A stretch of DNA of 18,675 nucleotides from JAWXCB01 sp034440455 (GCA_034440455.1 JAWXCB010000038.1:1-18675); one strand, 5' to 3'. Positions 7,778 to 14,889 are shown, counted from the first letter of the stretch. The notes: generated by a model not told the origin, from the letters alone. Translations and numbers: made by a program.

Positions 7778-8713
7778 ATGCGCAATTTTCTCCGGGAATA
7801 TTTTTCCTTCACCCGCACCCAGCGAAACGGAATTCTTGTGTTGCTGCTGCTCATTGTCATTTTGCTTATCGTCCCCTACTTCATTCCATTTTTTTTCAAA
7901 CACGATGAAATTGATTTCAGCGCGTTTCAAAAAGAGATAGCCGAGTTTGAAAGTCCATCGAATGCTGTTGCAGAAGCGGCAAAACAACGTGACACAACCG
8001 CTTTCACGCTTTTCGATTTTGACCCGAACGAACTGGACGAAGAAGGTTGGAAAAATTTAGGAGTAACAGAAAAAACAATTCGCACCATTCTCAACTATCG
8101 CAACAAGGGCGGGCATTTTTTCGAAAAAGACGAATTGCTGAAAATTTATGGATTCGACACAGCAAAGTATGAGCAACTTGAATCCTACATCCATATCGCG
8201 GCTGAAGAAAAAGATGTGATGAATCCTCTTGAAAAATCTGTTTACAAGCCGAAAGAGAAGCATGAATGGAAAACCGCTTATCCTGAAAGAAAGGAGAAAC
8301 CAAAGTATGAACAGCGAAAGGTTGAACTCAATTCTGCCGACAGCGCATTGCTTGTTACCGTGAAGGGAATTGGTCCGGTGTTGTCAAAACGCATCATTAA
8401 ATACCGGAACAGGCTGGGCGGATTTGTAAATGTGAATCAGATGATGGAAGTCTATGGTATGGACAGCGTTTGGTTTGAAAGCATAAAAACTTCGCTGTTG
8501 GTTGATTCAACAACAGTGGCAAAAATTCCAATCAACACTATCACGAAAGAAGAGTTGGAAAAGCATCCTTACTTCTGGAACAATATCGCAAAGACGATTT
8601 GCAATTACCGACAGCAGCATGGCGCATTCACAAACATTGATGACATGAAGAAAATTTACACGCTGGATGAAACGCTGCTTGGAAAAATAGAACCGTACCT
8701 CAGCTTTGAATAA
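7778..8713 (+). CDS. Membrane-anchored helix-hairpin-helix (ComEA-like) protein (311 aa)
   Basis: A short basic N-terminus (MRNFLREYFSFTRTQRNG) is followed by one strong membrane segment at about 18-39. Three helix-hairpin-helix regions follow: about 80-140 (TIRTILNYRNKGGHF), 182-240 (ELNSADSALLVTVKGIGP, RIIKYRNRLGGF) and 250-310 (PINTITKEELEKHPY, ICNYRQQHGAF). The second has the canonical VKGIGP hairpin of ComEA DNA-binding modules. The likely role is to hold or receive double-stranded DNA at the outer face of the inner membrane, as ComEA does in DNA uptake, but no other competence gene is nearby. I prefer the ATG at 7778 to the in-frame ATG at 7691, since the extra 29 residues do not look like family sequence. 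The stop codon is immediately followed by the stop of the opposing gene. Confidence 0.88.
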   Translation: MRNFLREYFSFTRTQRNGILVLLLLIVILLIVPYFIPFFFKHDEIDFSAFQKEIAEFESPSNAVAEAAKQRDTTAFTLFDFDPNELDEEGWKNLGVTEKTIRTILNYRNKGGHFFEKDELLKIYGFDTAKYEQLESYIHIAAEEKDVMNPLEKSVYKPKEKHEWKTAYPERKEKPKYEQRKVELNSADSALLVTVKGIGPVLSKRIIKYRNRLGGFVNVNQMMEVYGMDSVWFESIKTSLLVDSTTVAKIPINTITKEELEKHPYFWNNIAKTICNYRQQHGAFTNIDDMKKIYTLDETLLGKIEPYLSFE

Positions 8714-9232
8714 TCACATCCCGATTGCAGTCAACTGCGCTTTGAGAAATTGATTTTGGTCTTGCAATTCGAGAGAGTGCGCGTGTTTGTTGTAATTGTC
8801 GTCAAGATAATATTCAACGCGCTTGATGGAAGACTGGCGCAGCAAAGCGCATTCTTCAGTTGACAAAATATAACTCGCATAACGCTCATAGCGATTCGGC
8901 ACATAATACCCGCCAATGTAACCGCCTAATTGAACTGCCTGCCTTTTCATGTTGCTGTCTTCCAGATGAATCGTTGCGCCATTTTCGAGATACAATAAAA
9001 CACTGCCCGTCCAGTTTACATTTTTGAAAATGAAACCGTTTTCGGTTTCCTGCAAGAAAGTGATTTTCGCCTGCTCGCCCGCTTTCTCAAGCACGATGCG
9101 CGTTTCAATCGTGATGCCGCTTTTATCGGTAATCACCGAGCGCACAACATCATTTCCTGCGCTTTGAGCATTTTGCGCAAAAGCAGCAAGCGTAAAAATT
9201 ACAGCGGGGAGAAAAAAAAGAAGTCTTGCCAT
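8714..9232 (-). CDS. Exported protein of unknown function (172 aa)
   Basis: A Sec signal peptide (MARLLFFLPAVIFTLAAFAQ) precedes a mature domain of about 150 aa with no family I recognise. The mature part alternates beta-type stretches (GITIETRIVLEKAGEQAKI, FIFKNVNWTGSVLLYLENG) with a Tyr-rich section (GGYIGGYYVPNRYERYASY) and ends in a helical, Lys- and Gln-rich tail. It has a single cysteine (in EECAL), no lipobox and no T9SS tail, so periplasmic location is most likely. It ends back to back with the helix-hairpin-helix gene: TAA at 8711-8713 and the reverse-strand TGA at 8714-8716, leaving no base between them. The two genes share no strand and no obvious functional link. Confidence 0.82.
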   Translation of the reverse strand: MARLLFFLPAVIFTLAAFAQNAQSAGNDVVRSVITDKSGITIETRIVLEKAGEQAKITFLQETENGFIFKNVNWTGSVLLYLENGATIHLEDSNMKRQAVQLGGYIGGYYVPNRYERYASYILSTEECALLRQSSIKRVEYYLDDNYNKHAHSLELQDQNQFLKAQLTAIGM

Positions 9233-9338
9233 TCCTGATTGTGTTTATTGGATATACTCAATGTTATCCTTCACAAGTCAGGAAAGCGACTTCTTTATTA
9301 ACAAGCAGGTTGTGTAGTGAGGGGAAATGTTTTCAATC

Positions 9339-9422
9339 CGTCATATTGAGCGCAGCGAAATATCTCACACTTATTATTAGAAGGAGATTCTTTGCTTAGC
9401 AAAGCCTCCGCCCGGAATGACG
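9339..9422. repeat. 84-bp imperfect inverted-repeat element
   Basis: The element begins CGTCAT and ends ATGACG. Its inner arms are GAGCGCAGCGAAATATCT and AGATTCTTTGCTTAGC, which pair imperfectly around a CACACTTATTATTAG loop. It belongs to a type of short palindromic intergenic sequence (CGTCAT...GAGCG...AGATTC...ATGACG) that is common in Bacteroidota genomes. It lies between two minus-strand genes and ends 7 bases from the dps stop, so it may also act as a dps terminator. Confidence 0.7.
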
Positions 9423-9429
9423 ATAACAC

Positions 9430-9906
9430 TTACTTCTTCAAGAAAGCGGAATACATCCACACGAGTTTTTCCTGCTCGCGGATGTAGTCGCTCATCAGCG
9501 CATTCGTACCTTCGTCATTGATGTCAGCGGAGAGAATCAGCAATTCACGTTGTTTGAGAATAAGGGTTTTCAACGCATCAAGAATTTCCCCAACCGCTTT
9601 GTTGCCGTCAGAAACCTGATTGCTTTCAGCGATGAGGGAGTGCTTCACATATTCGCTGTAATTGTGCGCAGGGATATATCCTAATGTGAGAATGCGCTCT
9701 GCTACTTCATCAATTTTGAGAAACAGATTATTATAGAGTTCCTCAAACTTCAAATGCAGTTCAAAGAATTTTTCGCCTTTGATATTCCAGTGGTAGCCGC
9801 GTGTGTTTTGATAAAAAACAGAATAATTAGCAAGCAGCACATTAAGCTTTTTCGCGAGGTCTTTTGATTTTGACATATCAAGACCGATAGCATTTAAGAT
9901 TTTCAT
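9430..9906 (-). CDS. dps: Dps-like ferritin, DNA protection during starvation protein (158 aa)
   Basis: Dps forms a 12-subunit shell that oxidises and stores iron and protects DNA from peroxide. The inter-subunit ferroxidase ligands are visible in the expected spacing: H39 (RGYHWNIKG), H51 and E55 (FELHLKFEELY), D66 and E70 (KIDEVAERI). The four-helix bundle continues to the C-terminus (EQEKLVWMYSAFLKK). The length is normal. I chose the ATG at 9906 (MKILNAIGLD); a further 12 codons of open frame start upstream with a non-ATG codon and contain LKKKLP, probably untranslated leader. There is no long Lys-rich N-terminal tail, so direct DNA binding is uncertain. The gene is monocistronic. Confidence 0.95.
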   Translation of the reverse strand: MKILNAIGLDMSKSKDLAKKLNVLLANYSVFYQNTRGYHWNIKGEKFFELHLKFEELYNNLFLKIDEVAERILTLGYIPAHNYSEYVKHSLIAESNQVSDGNKAVGEILDALKTLILKQRELLILSADINDEGTNALMSDYIREQEKLVWMYSAFLKK

Positions 9907-9927
9907 GGGAAGTTTTTTTTTGAGTGA

Positions 9928-9959
9928 TAAAATTACTCCCAAAACATTCTAAAGGGAAA
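9928..9959 (-). promoter_or_regulatory. Candidate dps promoter
   Basis: On the minus strand TTTC (9956-9959) and TAATTTTA (9928-9935, 7 of 8 to TAnnTTTG) are separated by 20 bases, the usual spacing. Transcription would start near 9921, leaving a leader of about 15 bases before the ATG at 9906. Confidence 0.35.
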
Positions 9960-10027
9960 TTGAGTTTCAGATTTTCACGCAAAGAAGCAAAGACGCAGAG
10001 AAGAATAATTCGTGTTGCGTTTTAAGA

Positions 10028-10062
10028 ATAAAAAAAGGCGGTTGCCTAAACAACCACCTTTT
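10028..10062 (-). terminator. Rho-independent terminator of tRNA-Pro
   Basis: On the minus strand AAAGGTGGTTG, a short TTTAG loop and GCAACCGCC form a strong stem followed by a run of seven T. It begins about 10 bases past the tRNA 3' end and separates the tRNA from dps. Confidence 0.85.
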
Positions 10063-10070
10063 AATTTAAG

Positions 10071-10144
10071 TCGGGGTGGCGGGATTCGAACCCACGACCC
10101 CCAGCACCCCATGCTGGTACGCTAGCCAGCTGCGCCACACCCCG
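10071..10144 (-). tRNA. tRNA-Pro (anticodon GGG)
   Basis: The minus strand folds as a full cloverleaf. The acceptor is CGGGGTG/CACCCCG with discriminator A at 10071, and the D arm begins GCGCAGCTGG. The anticodon stem is CCAGC/GCTGG with loop ATGGGGT, giving GGG with G at position 37. The T arm is GTGGG-TTCGAAT-CCCGC. C1-G72 is typical of bacterial tRNA-Pro. The 3' CCA is not encoded. Confidence 0.96.
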
Positions 10145-10152
10145 ATTTAATA

Positions 10153-10160
10153 CAAAACTA
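10153..10160 (-). promoter_or_regulatory. -7 promoter box of tRNA-Pro
   Basis: On the minus strand this reads TAGTTTTG, an exact match to TAnnTTTG. It ends 8 bases before the mature tRNA 5' end, so transcription would begin within a few bases of the tRNA. No clear -33 box was found at 19-21 bases. Confidence 0.5.
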
Positions 10161-10286
10161 ATGAACCCCAACATCTCCATACCTTTATCCCGCAACCCGG
10201 GACAACACCCCGATTAGTTTAACGCGACAAATTTAACAAAGACTTCTTGCAGTAGAAAGTGGGTAATTGTTCTTATATGATTACCT

Positions 10287-10337
10287 CTCTGTGTTTCGCC
10301 TACAAGGGGAGAAGCCAACCCGCAAAGCGCCACAGAG
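10287..10337. repeat. Inverted repeat downstream of the copper-oxygenase gene
   Basis: CTCTGTG at 10287-10293 pairs with CACAGAG at 10331-10337, with further loose pairing inside (TTTCGC against GCAAAGCGC). It begins about 20 bases past the stop of the 955-aa gene and could fold in its 3' untranslated region. There is no T-run, so it is not a typical terminator. Confidence 0.5.
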
Positions 10338-10355
10338 CAAGTGTAGTACAGCTTA

Positions 10356-13223
10356 TTAATCCCGAACAATCATTTTCCCAATGAATATCTTTTCGCCACG
10401 CACTTCGGCAAAGTACAATCCGCTGGAAAAGCCCTCTCTGCCGATGGTGATTTCTGTTCCGCTTACTGACGGATTGAAGAATACAACTTTGCCCGCAACA
10501 TCTCGGATGGTGAGCGTAGCGTTTCTGATTTCCGATGGGAAAACGATGCGCGATGTTTCAGTGAACGGATTAGGATAAACAGCTACTTCTTCCGTAAAGA
10601 TATTTCCGATTGCCGTTGGGCCAACATTCACATTCAGCGAAACTTTGGCTCCATCGCAACCATCCGCGTTTGTTTCTATCACTTCCAATGTGCCCGTTCC
10701 TGTTGTGCCCCAGGTTATTTCAACGGAAACATTTCCCTGACCGCTTGCTATCGTTCCGTTTGAAACTGTCCATTGATAAGTGGAGCCGGAGTTGTCGTTT
10801 ACAGAGTAAGGAACAGCGCTGTATTCCAACACATCGGCAGAACCGGAAATACTTCCGGTTAAAATCAAAGATTCTTCCACATCGGTTTTATCGGTAGCGA
10901 AGCATCCGTTTCCGTCAGTCACAGTTACATTGTAGCTTCCTTCAGCGCTCACGGTAATTGTGCTGCCCACTTGCCCTGATGACCATGTATAGGAAGTTCC
11001 GCCTGTTGCGGTGAGGTCAACTGTACCTCCGGGGCAAAGCATTTTATCATCACCCGCATCAGCAACGGGATTTTGCACTACGGTTACTGTTGCATTATCG
11101 CTGCCATCGCAACCTGTTTGGTCAGTTACTGTTACGCTGAATGCGCCACCGGTCGTAACAGTGATTGCTTGTGTCGTTTCGCCATTTGACCACAAATATG
11201 ATGAGCCGGGGAAACCTGCATCTAAAATAACATCCGCTCCATCGCAGAGGTTTTTATCCTGCAAGTCGAACACGAGGTTTGTTCCTGTGGTAAGGCTTGC
11301 GGCATCTGAACTTGCGCAACCATTATTGGTAACAGTTACTCCATAATTTCCCTGCTGGCTCACCGTGATGGATTGCGTTGTTTCGCCTGTTGTCCATAAA
11401 TAACTTGCGCCTGCATTGCCTGCATCAAATGTTGCTGAGCTGCCTGTGCAAATGCTTACGTCAGAAATATTTACAACCGGCATTTGATTCACTGTAATAT
11501 TTGCAAAATCAGTTGCAGTGCATCCGTCAGCATTCGTAACTGTTACCGCATAGCTGCCGCTTGCTGTCGCATTGATTGTTTGCGAAGTAGCTCCTGTTGA
11601 CCATTCGTAGCTCGTTGCAGAACTGCCCGCATCAAGCGTGACGTTGTCGCCCTGACAAGCTGCTGCGTCATCCAAATCAACCGATGCCGGATTTACATTC
11701 ACGCTCACAGGGTCGGAAGTATAAGTGTTGCCGCTGCCATCGGTAACGGTAACGCTGTAAGTGCCGGGAGTTGAAATATTCACCGTTTGTGTTGTTTCTC
11801 CATTCGACCAGAGGTAAGCAGATAATCCTCCGTCAGTGCTCAATTGCACGGGGTTGCAGGGATTATTTCCACTCACGCTTACGGGCGGCTCGTAGGCAAC
11901 GCTCTGCGTGGTGTATTGCACATAGATTAGCATCATTTCACCATCAGTCGTGAATCCCCACGTCACTAAGTTTGAACCGTTGTTCTTGTATGTGGCTTTG
12001 TGAATCAAGCCATTGCTCATATTCACCGGAATCATTGGACTGAACCTTTTCACAGGCGGATGCGACCAGTCATAAAAACCCTGATTGAACGTGTAGTCAA
12101 AATCATAGAATCCCTCGTAAAGTTTTGTTCCCTGCGAGCCGTTGGAATTTCGTTGGAAAATATCATAGTCAATCCCATATTTATGCGTGTGTGAGGAGAG
12201 CATCCAGATATTCCAGGTTTGACTGCCGCGTGTAACATTATCTGAAAAAGTAACAGGCTGATTATTATTCTGAATAAAAATAGCAGGGTATGGAATGAGT
12301 TCTGCCTGCATTTCAACAGTGGTTCCGCTGCGCGGTTTGGTCCATACATTGAAATAAAATTCTCCGGGCAATATTTCATTGGCATGATAATTCTTCATGT
12401 GAAAATTTAAATCAAGCACGGTGTTTTGGTCCCAGAAGAAACCGGTGCCGATGGGCAATTCAAGGTCGGTGCTTATTTGCCACGCATTTATAAAATCTTT
12501 GTCATCGCTAAATGCTGAAACAGTAAAGGGCAATAATCCATCACTATAGTTCTGCTCCGTATTCGGATGGAACTTGCGCAAAATGAAGTGATGCGATTCG
12601 CTGTTCATATATAACTCAAATTTGCTTACCTCCATATTCTGGGTAAAGTTGGGGTCAAACTTCTTGAAGTATTCCGTTTCCTCACCGCCTTCCCAGAATA
12701 TCGGACCAAAGTGAATCTGGTAGCCCTGTCCAGCGGGTGGCGCGGCAGGTCGGGCAATCTTAGGTCTGCCTCCAACTGTGTAGTAATCAACTAAGGTTTG
12801 ATAATTCACCACGTTGCCCGTTTGCGGAGCAGCCATGATAATCCACTGGCGGATTAATTCAATATCCTGGTCGGCAAGTTTTGTTTGTCCGTTGGGTTCA
12901 GCGTTGCCTTCGCCTGTGGTGAGCGCCAAATCATCGCTCAAGCCGTGCGCCACTTTGCGCAGCAGAAAACTTCTTTCGGGGTAGCCTTTGTCAATAAGTT
13001 TTTCGCCCTTCGCAGCAGCAGTGGCATTTGTTGGTGCAACCTCCACGATGGCATTATACACCTGCGTTTCAGTGCCTGACAGATTCAACCCACCGGCAGG
13101 ACTTCCTCCCGAATGGCAACTGGCGCATTTCGATTGAAGCGTGTTGTAAATGGTGGTGAAGGTGTTTTGCGCGAATACGTTTGCGCATAGAAGAGAGAGG
13201 ACAGAGATTAAAAGATTTTTCAT
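10356..13223 (-). CDS. Secreted heme c / PHM-like copper monooxygenase with Ig-like repeats and T9SS tail (955 aa)
   Basis: A Sec signal peptide (MKNLLISVLSLLCANVFAQ) is followed by a cytochrome c-like domain with the heme-binding motif CASCH (C33, C36, H37), ending near IELIRQWIIMAAP (121-133). Residues about 165-445 carry the copper-ligand pattern of peptidylglycine/dopamine-type copper monooxygenases: H211-H212 (SESHHFIL), H275 (DLNFHMKN), H345 and H347 (SSHTHKYG) and M430 or M431 (TTDGEMMLIY). This is the HH, H, HxH, M set that builds CuH and CuM in PHM. Residues about 453-780 hold five Ig-like repeats of the form SYLWSNGETT...YSVTVTDxxGC. Another Ig/PKD-like domain follows, then a T9SS type A tail (VYPNPF at 882-887, ending GKMIVRD). 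The protein is therefore probably exported and held at or released from the cell surface. The substrate is unknown. Copper-enzyme assignment rests on the ligand pattern, not on overall alignment. It appears monocistronic. Confidence 0.85.
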   Translation of the reverse strand: MKNLLISVLSLLCANVFAQNTFTTIYNTLQSKCASCHSGGSPAGGLNLSGTETQVYNAIVEVAPTNATAAAKGEKLIDKGYPERSFLLRKVAHGLSDDLALTTGEGNAEPNGQTKLADQDIELIRQWIIMAAPQTGNVVNYQTLVDYYTVGGRPKIARPAAPPAGQGYQIHFGPIFWEGGEETEYFKKFDPNFTQNMEVSKFELYMNSESHHFILRKFHPNTEQNYSDGLLPFTVSAFSDDKDFINAWQISTDLELPIGTGFFWDQNTVLDLNFHMKNYHANEILPGEFYFNVWTKPRSGTTVEMQAELIPYPAIFIQNNNQPVTFSDNVTRGSQTWNIWMLSSHTHKYGIDYDIFQRNSNGSQGTKLYEGFYDFDYTFNQGFYDWSHPPVKRFSPMIPVNMSNGLIHKATYKNNGSNLVTWGFTTDGEMMLIYVQYTTQSVAYEPPVSVSGNNPCNPVQLSTDGGLSAYLWSNGETTQTVNISTPGTYSVTVTDGSGNTYTSDPVSVNVNPASVDLDDAAACQGDNVTLDAGSSATSYEWSTGATSQTINATASGSYAVTVTNADGCTATDFANITVNQMPVVNISDVSICTGSSATFDAGNAGASYLWTTGETTQSITVSQQGNYGVTVTNNGCASSDAASLTTGTNLVFDLQDKNLCDGADVILDAGFPGSSYLWSNGETTQAITVTTGGAFSVTVTDQTGCDGSDNATVTVVQNPVADAGDDKMLCPGGTVDLTATGGTSYTWSSGQVGSTITVSAEGSYNVTVTDGNGCFATDKTDVEESLILTGSISGSADVLEYSAVPYSVNDNSGSTYQWTVSNGTIASGQGNVSVEITWGTTGTGTLEVIETNADGCDGAKVSLNVNVGPTAIGNIFTEEVAVYPNPFTETSRIVFPSEIRNATLTIRDVAGKVVFFNPSVSGTEITIGREGFSSGLYFAEVRGEKIFIGKMIVRD

Positions 13224-13267
13224 TGGTTGCAGTATGTTTATTTCAAAAGAATTTTCTACTAAGATAT

Positions 13268-13456
13268 ATCATCCCCCTGCCCAGCGCTTCAAGCTATCGC
13301 ATCCCCTTTATCTGCCGAAGTCATACGCAGGCAGACTTCGCATTCGCTTAAAGGGGGACTTCTGAATCAGCACATGCCTCATCAACAGTCGTCTGTGGTC
13401 TGTTGACTTTCATTGGCACATCACCGAATTATCGAATCAACAAATTACCGAATCAG
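13268..13456 (+). repeat. Left arm of the inverted composite repeat around the DUF3467 gene
   Basis: This arm contains, in order, ATCATCCCCCTG, TCGCATCCCCTTT, AGGGGGACTTCTGAATCAGC, a GTCGTCTGTGG... block (13388-13408), GGCACATCACCGAATTAT and CGAATCA phrases. The right arm repeats them in the same order on the opposite strand. There is no open frame of note. It fills the gap between the copper-oxygenase gene start and the DUF3467 stop. Confidence 0.75.
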
Positions 13457-13458
13457 AA

Positions 13459-13776
13459 TCACGCCTGCGCGGTCGGTCCGCCAAAATTCATCGGGATGCC
13501 ATGCACCACGCCTGTATCTTTTATCTCACCGTGAATGGCTTCAAACTTTTTGATATTGTCAGCCAATGCTCCGAGCAAACGCTTTGCATGTTGAGGCGTG
13601 AGGAGGATGCGTGTTTTCACTTTCGCCTTGGGCACCCCCGGCATCACGCGCACAAAATCAACCACAAACTCCGCATTGGAATGTGTGATGATTGCCAGGT
13701 TGGAATAAATGCCTTCCGCTACTTCTTCTGATAATTCAATATTGATTTGATTCTGCTTATTCTTCGGGTCTTCCAT
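13459..13776 (-). CDS. DUF3467 family protein (105 aa)
   Basis: This is a small cytoplasmic protein that matches the DUF3467 family from memory of its sequence pattern: NQINIELSEEVAEGIYSN, LAIITHSNAEFVVDFVRVMP, then KTRILLTPQHAKRLLGALA and a C-terminal GIPMNFGGP. The family's biochemical role is not known. There is no signal peptide or membrane segment, and it is full length for the family. Start is the ATG at 13776, about 20 bases after an exact -7 promoter box. The gene sits alone between two inverted repeat arms of about 200 bp each. Confidence 0.92.
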   Translation of the reverse strand: MEDPKNKQNQINIELSEEVAEGIYSNLAIITHSNAEFVVDFVRVMPGVPKAKVKTRILLTPQHAKRLLGALADNIKKFEAIHGEIKDTGVVHGIPMNFGGPTAQA

Positions 13777-13796
13777 TGTTCAGCTATTGTTTAAGT

Positions 13797-13804
13797 CAAA
13801 GTTA
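13797..13804 (-). promoter_or_regulatory. -7 promoter box of the DUF3467 gene
   Basis: On the minus strand this reads TAACTTTG, an exact match to TAnnTTTG, placing transcription start near 13790 and giving a leader of about 14 bases. No good -33 box was seen. Confidence 0.45.
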
Positions 13805-13814
13805 GGGCAAAAAA

Positions 13815-14024
13815 GGATTCGGAGGTTGATTCGGTGATTCTATAATTCGGTGATTTGCTAATGTGCCGATGCGCTGATGAAAGTCAACAGTCAACAGACC
13901 ACAGACGACAGTTGATGAATTTGCTGATATGCCGATGCGCTGATTCGGAAGTTCCCCTTGCGGGTTGGCATTGTGTGCAGGCGAAAGGGGATGCGAGGGC
14001 AACGAGCGCAGGACAGGGGGATGA
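13815..14024 (-). repeat. Right arm of the inverted composite repeat around the DUF3467 gene
   Basis: On the reverse strand this region follows the same block order as 13268-13456. It shares a perfect 21-base block at 13889-13909 (the counterpart of 13388-13408) and the blocks ATCATCCCCCTG, TCGCATCCCCTTT and CACCGAATTAT. It also has extra internal copies of GCGCATCGGCA-type and TTGACT-type phrases. The rest of 13777-14403 (627 bases without a gene) holds a further copy of the TGAAAGTCAGCAGACGACAG phrase (14033-14052), the hairpin at 14073-14105, a direct-repeat copy at 14245-14261 and GTTAGCGGCAAC at 14317-14328. Confidence 0.75.
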
Positions 14025-14072
14025 TTTGCGGGTGAAAGTCAGCAGACGACAGTGGTTTTTAATCAGCCACAA

Positions 14073-14105
14073 GCTGCAAGCGACAACCACAATTTAGCTT
14101 GCAGC
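14073..14105. repeat. Short perfect inverted repeat GCTGCAAGC / GCTTGCAGC
   Basis: Two 9-base arms (14073-14081 and 14097-14105) are perfect reverse complements around a 15-base spacer. The CTGCAAGC phrase recurs in reverse orientation at 14252 and 14897, within the CATCCGCTTGCAG direct repeats, suggesting one repeat family. Confidence 0.6.
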
Positions 14106-14244
14106 GAATAGCCTTTCTGCACGCATAATAGACAAATGTGGGTGCGGAATGTTTGGTTGCCCTGAGTAATTTGAATAATTCAGGAGATGGTTCGCTGAAG
14201 ATGGCTTGAATAGATAAGAAAAGAAATTTAGCTTAGATGTTTAA

Positions 14245-14261
14245 CATCCGCTTGCAGTGCA
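14245..14261 (+). repeat. Direct repeat copy 1 flanking the orphan membrane gene
   Basis: CATCCGCTTGCAGTGCA differs in one base from the copy at 14890-14906. The two copies are in the same orientation, 645 bases apart, on either side of the gene at 14404-14847. Confidence 0.6.
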
Positions 14262-14367
14262 TCGGTTGGGAGAGAGAAACACACGCGCCTCCCCGCCTTT
14301 CATTGTCTGCGGAAATGTTAGCGGCAACCTTTAAACAGTCAACTATCATTTGTAGTTTATTATACCA

Positions 14368-14410
14368 GTTGCAAAAAACTCTTGGTCAGCTATAATTCAG
14401 TTTTTGCAAC
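14368..14410. repeat. Inverted repeat spanning the start of the orphan membrane gene
   Basis: GTTGCAAAAA (14369-14378) pairs with TTTTTGCAAC (14401-14410), a perfect 10-bp stem around about 22 bases. The right arm contains the TTG that is the first usable start codon of the following gene, so folding would hide the start. Confidence 0.6.
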
Positions 14411-14847
14411 CAACAAAGACGATTTTGTATGACTCTACATTAACAGAGGTTGAGATTCACGAAATCGCAAAAACAAAACATAAATACGCTAAGAAACTCT
14501 CATGGCGGGAACTTGCATTTGCTACTTCTCGCCAGTACGATTATGAGATAAAAGATTCCAAAATTTATGTCAGAGAAGCTAATCCTGAAGAGGGAAGAAG
14601 TACCTCAGCATATATAGAAGTCATAAGAAACAAATTTGGTGAGACAATTATTAGTATAACATTCTACCAACCACTTTTGATTGTTATTTTATGTGGTGCG
14701 TTTGGAACTGTGGCAACCATTTTTGCTTTTTGGTGGGCAATATTCGTTGGGTTTGCAATTGGTTTTGGGGTTAACTATCTTTTATTTATACAGAACTGGA
14801 AGTATCTTGAAACAGAAATTATGAGAGCATTTAAAATTGAGAAATAA
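14404..14847 (+). CDS. Orphan membrane protein, start uncertain (up to 147 aa)
   Basis: I do not recognise this protein. The first 85 residues are soluble and rich in Lys, Glu and Tyr (KTKHKYAKKLSWRELAFATS, then RQYDYEIKDSKIYVREANP). Two adjacent membrane helices follow at about 91-108 and 110-128 (LLIVILCGAFGTVATIFAFW), with a short charged tail. The frame has no ATG before residue 140. The only common start near its beginning is TTG at 14404, and an in-frame stop lies at 14353-14355. It is therefore either a TTG-start gene or the 5'-truncated remains of one. It is more AT-rich than its neighbours and lies between near-identical 17-base direct repeats, which suggests acquisition. A PH-domain-like or stress membrane protein is possible but not supported. 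Confidence 0.55.
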   Translation: MQPTKTILYDSTLTEVEIHEIAKTKHKYAKKLSWRELAFATSRQYDYEIKDSKIYVREANPEEGRSTSAYIEVIRNKFGETIISITFYQPLLIVILCGAFGTVATIFAFWWAIFVGFAIGFGVNYLLFIQNWKYLETEIMRAFKIEK

Positions 14848-14889
14848 AAAAGCGCTTCGGCTGGCAGGTAGCGTAAATCAGAGTTTTAT

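Noticed and set aside
10165..10216. A second, degenerate tRNA upstream of tRNA-Pro
   Set aside because: Only the first 8-11 bases resemble a tRNA start; no anticodon or T arm can be folded.
13460..14090. Open frames of 66-80 codons across the repeat arms
   Set aside because: They are made of phrase repeats and have no start context or protein-like composition.
14317..14328. Definite integron attC site
   Set aside because: The 12-mer does not fit the RYYYAAC/GTTRRRY core consensus well and no full attC fold was traced, so only a shared-junction hypothesis is kept.
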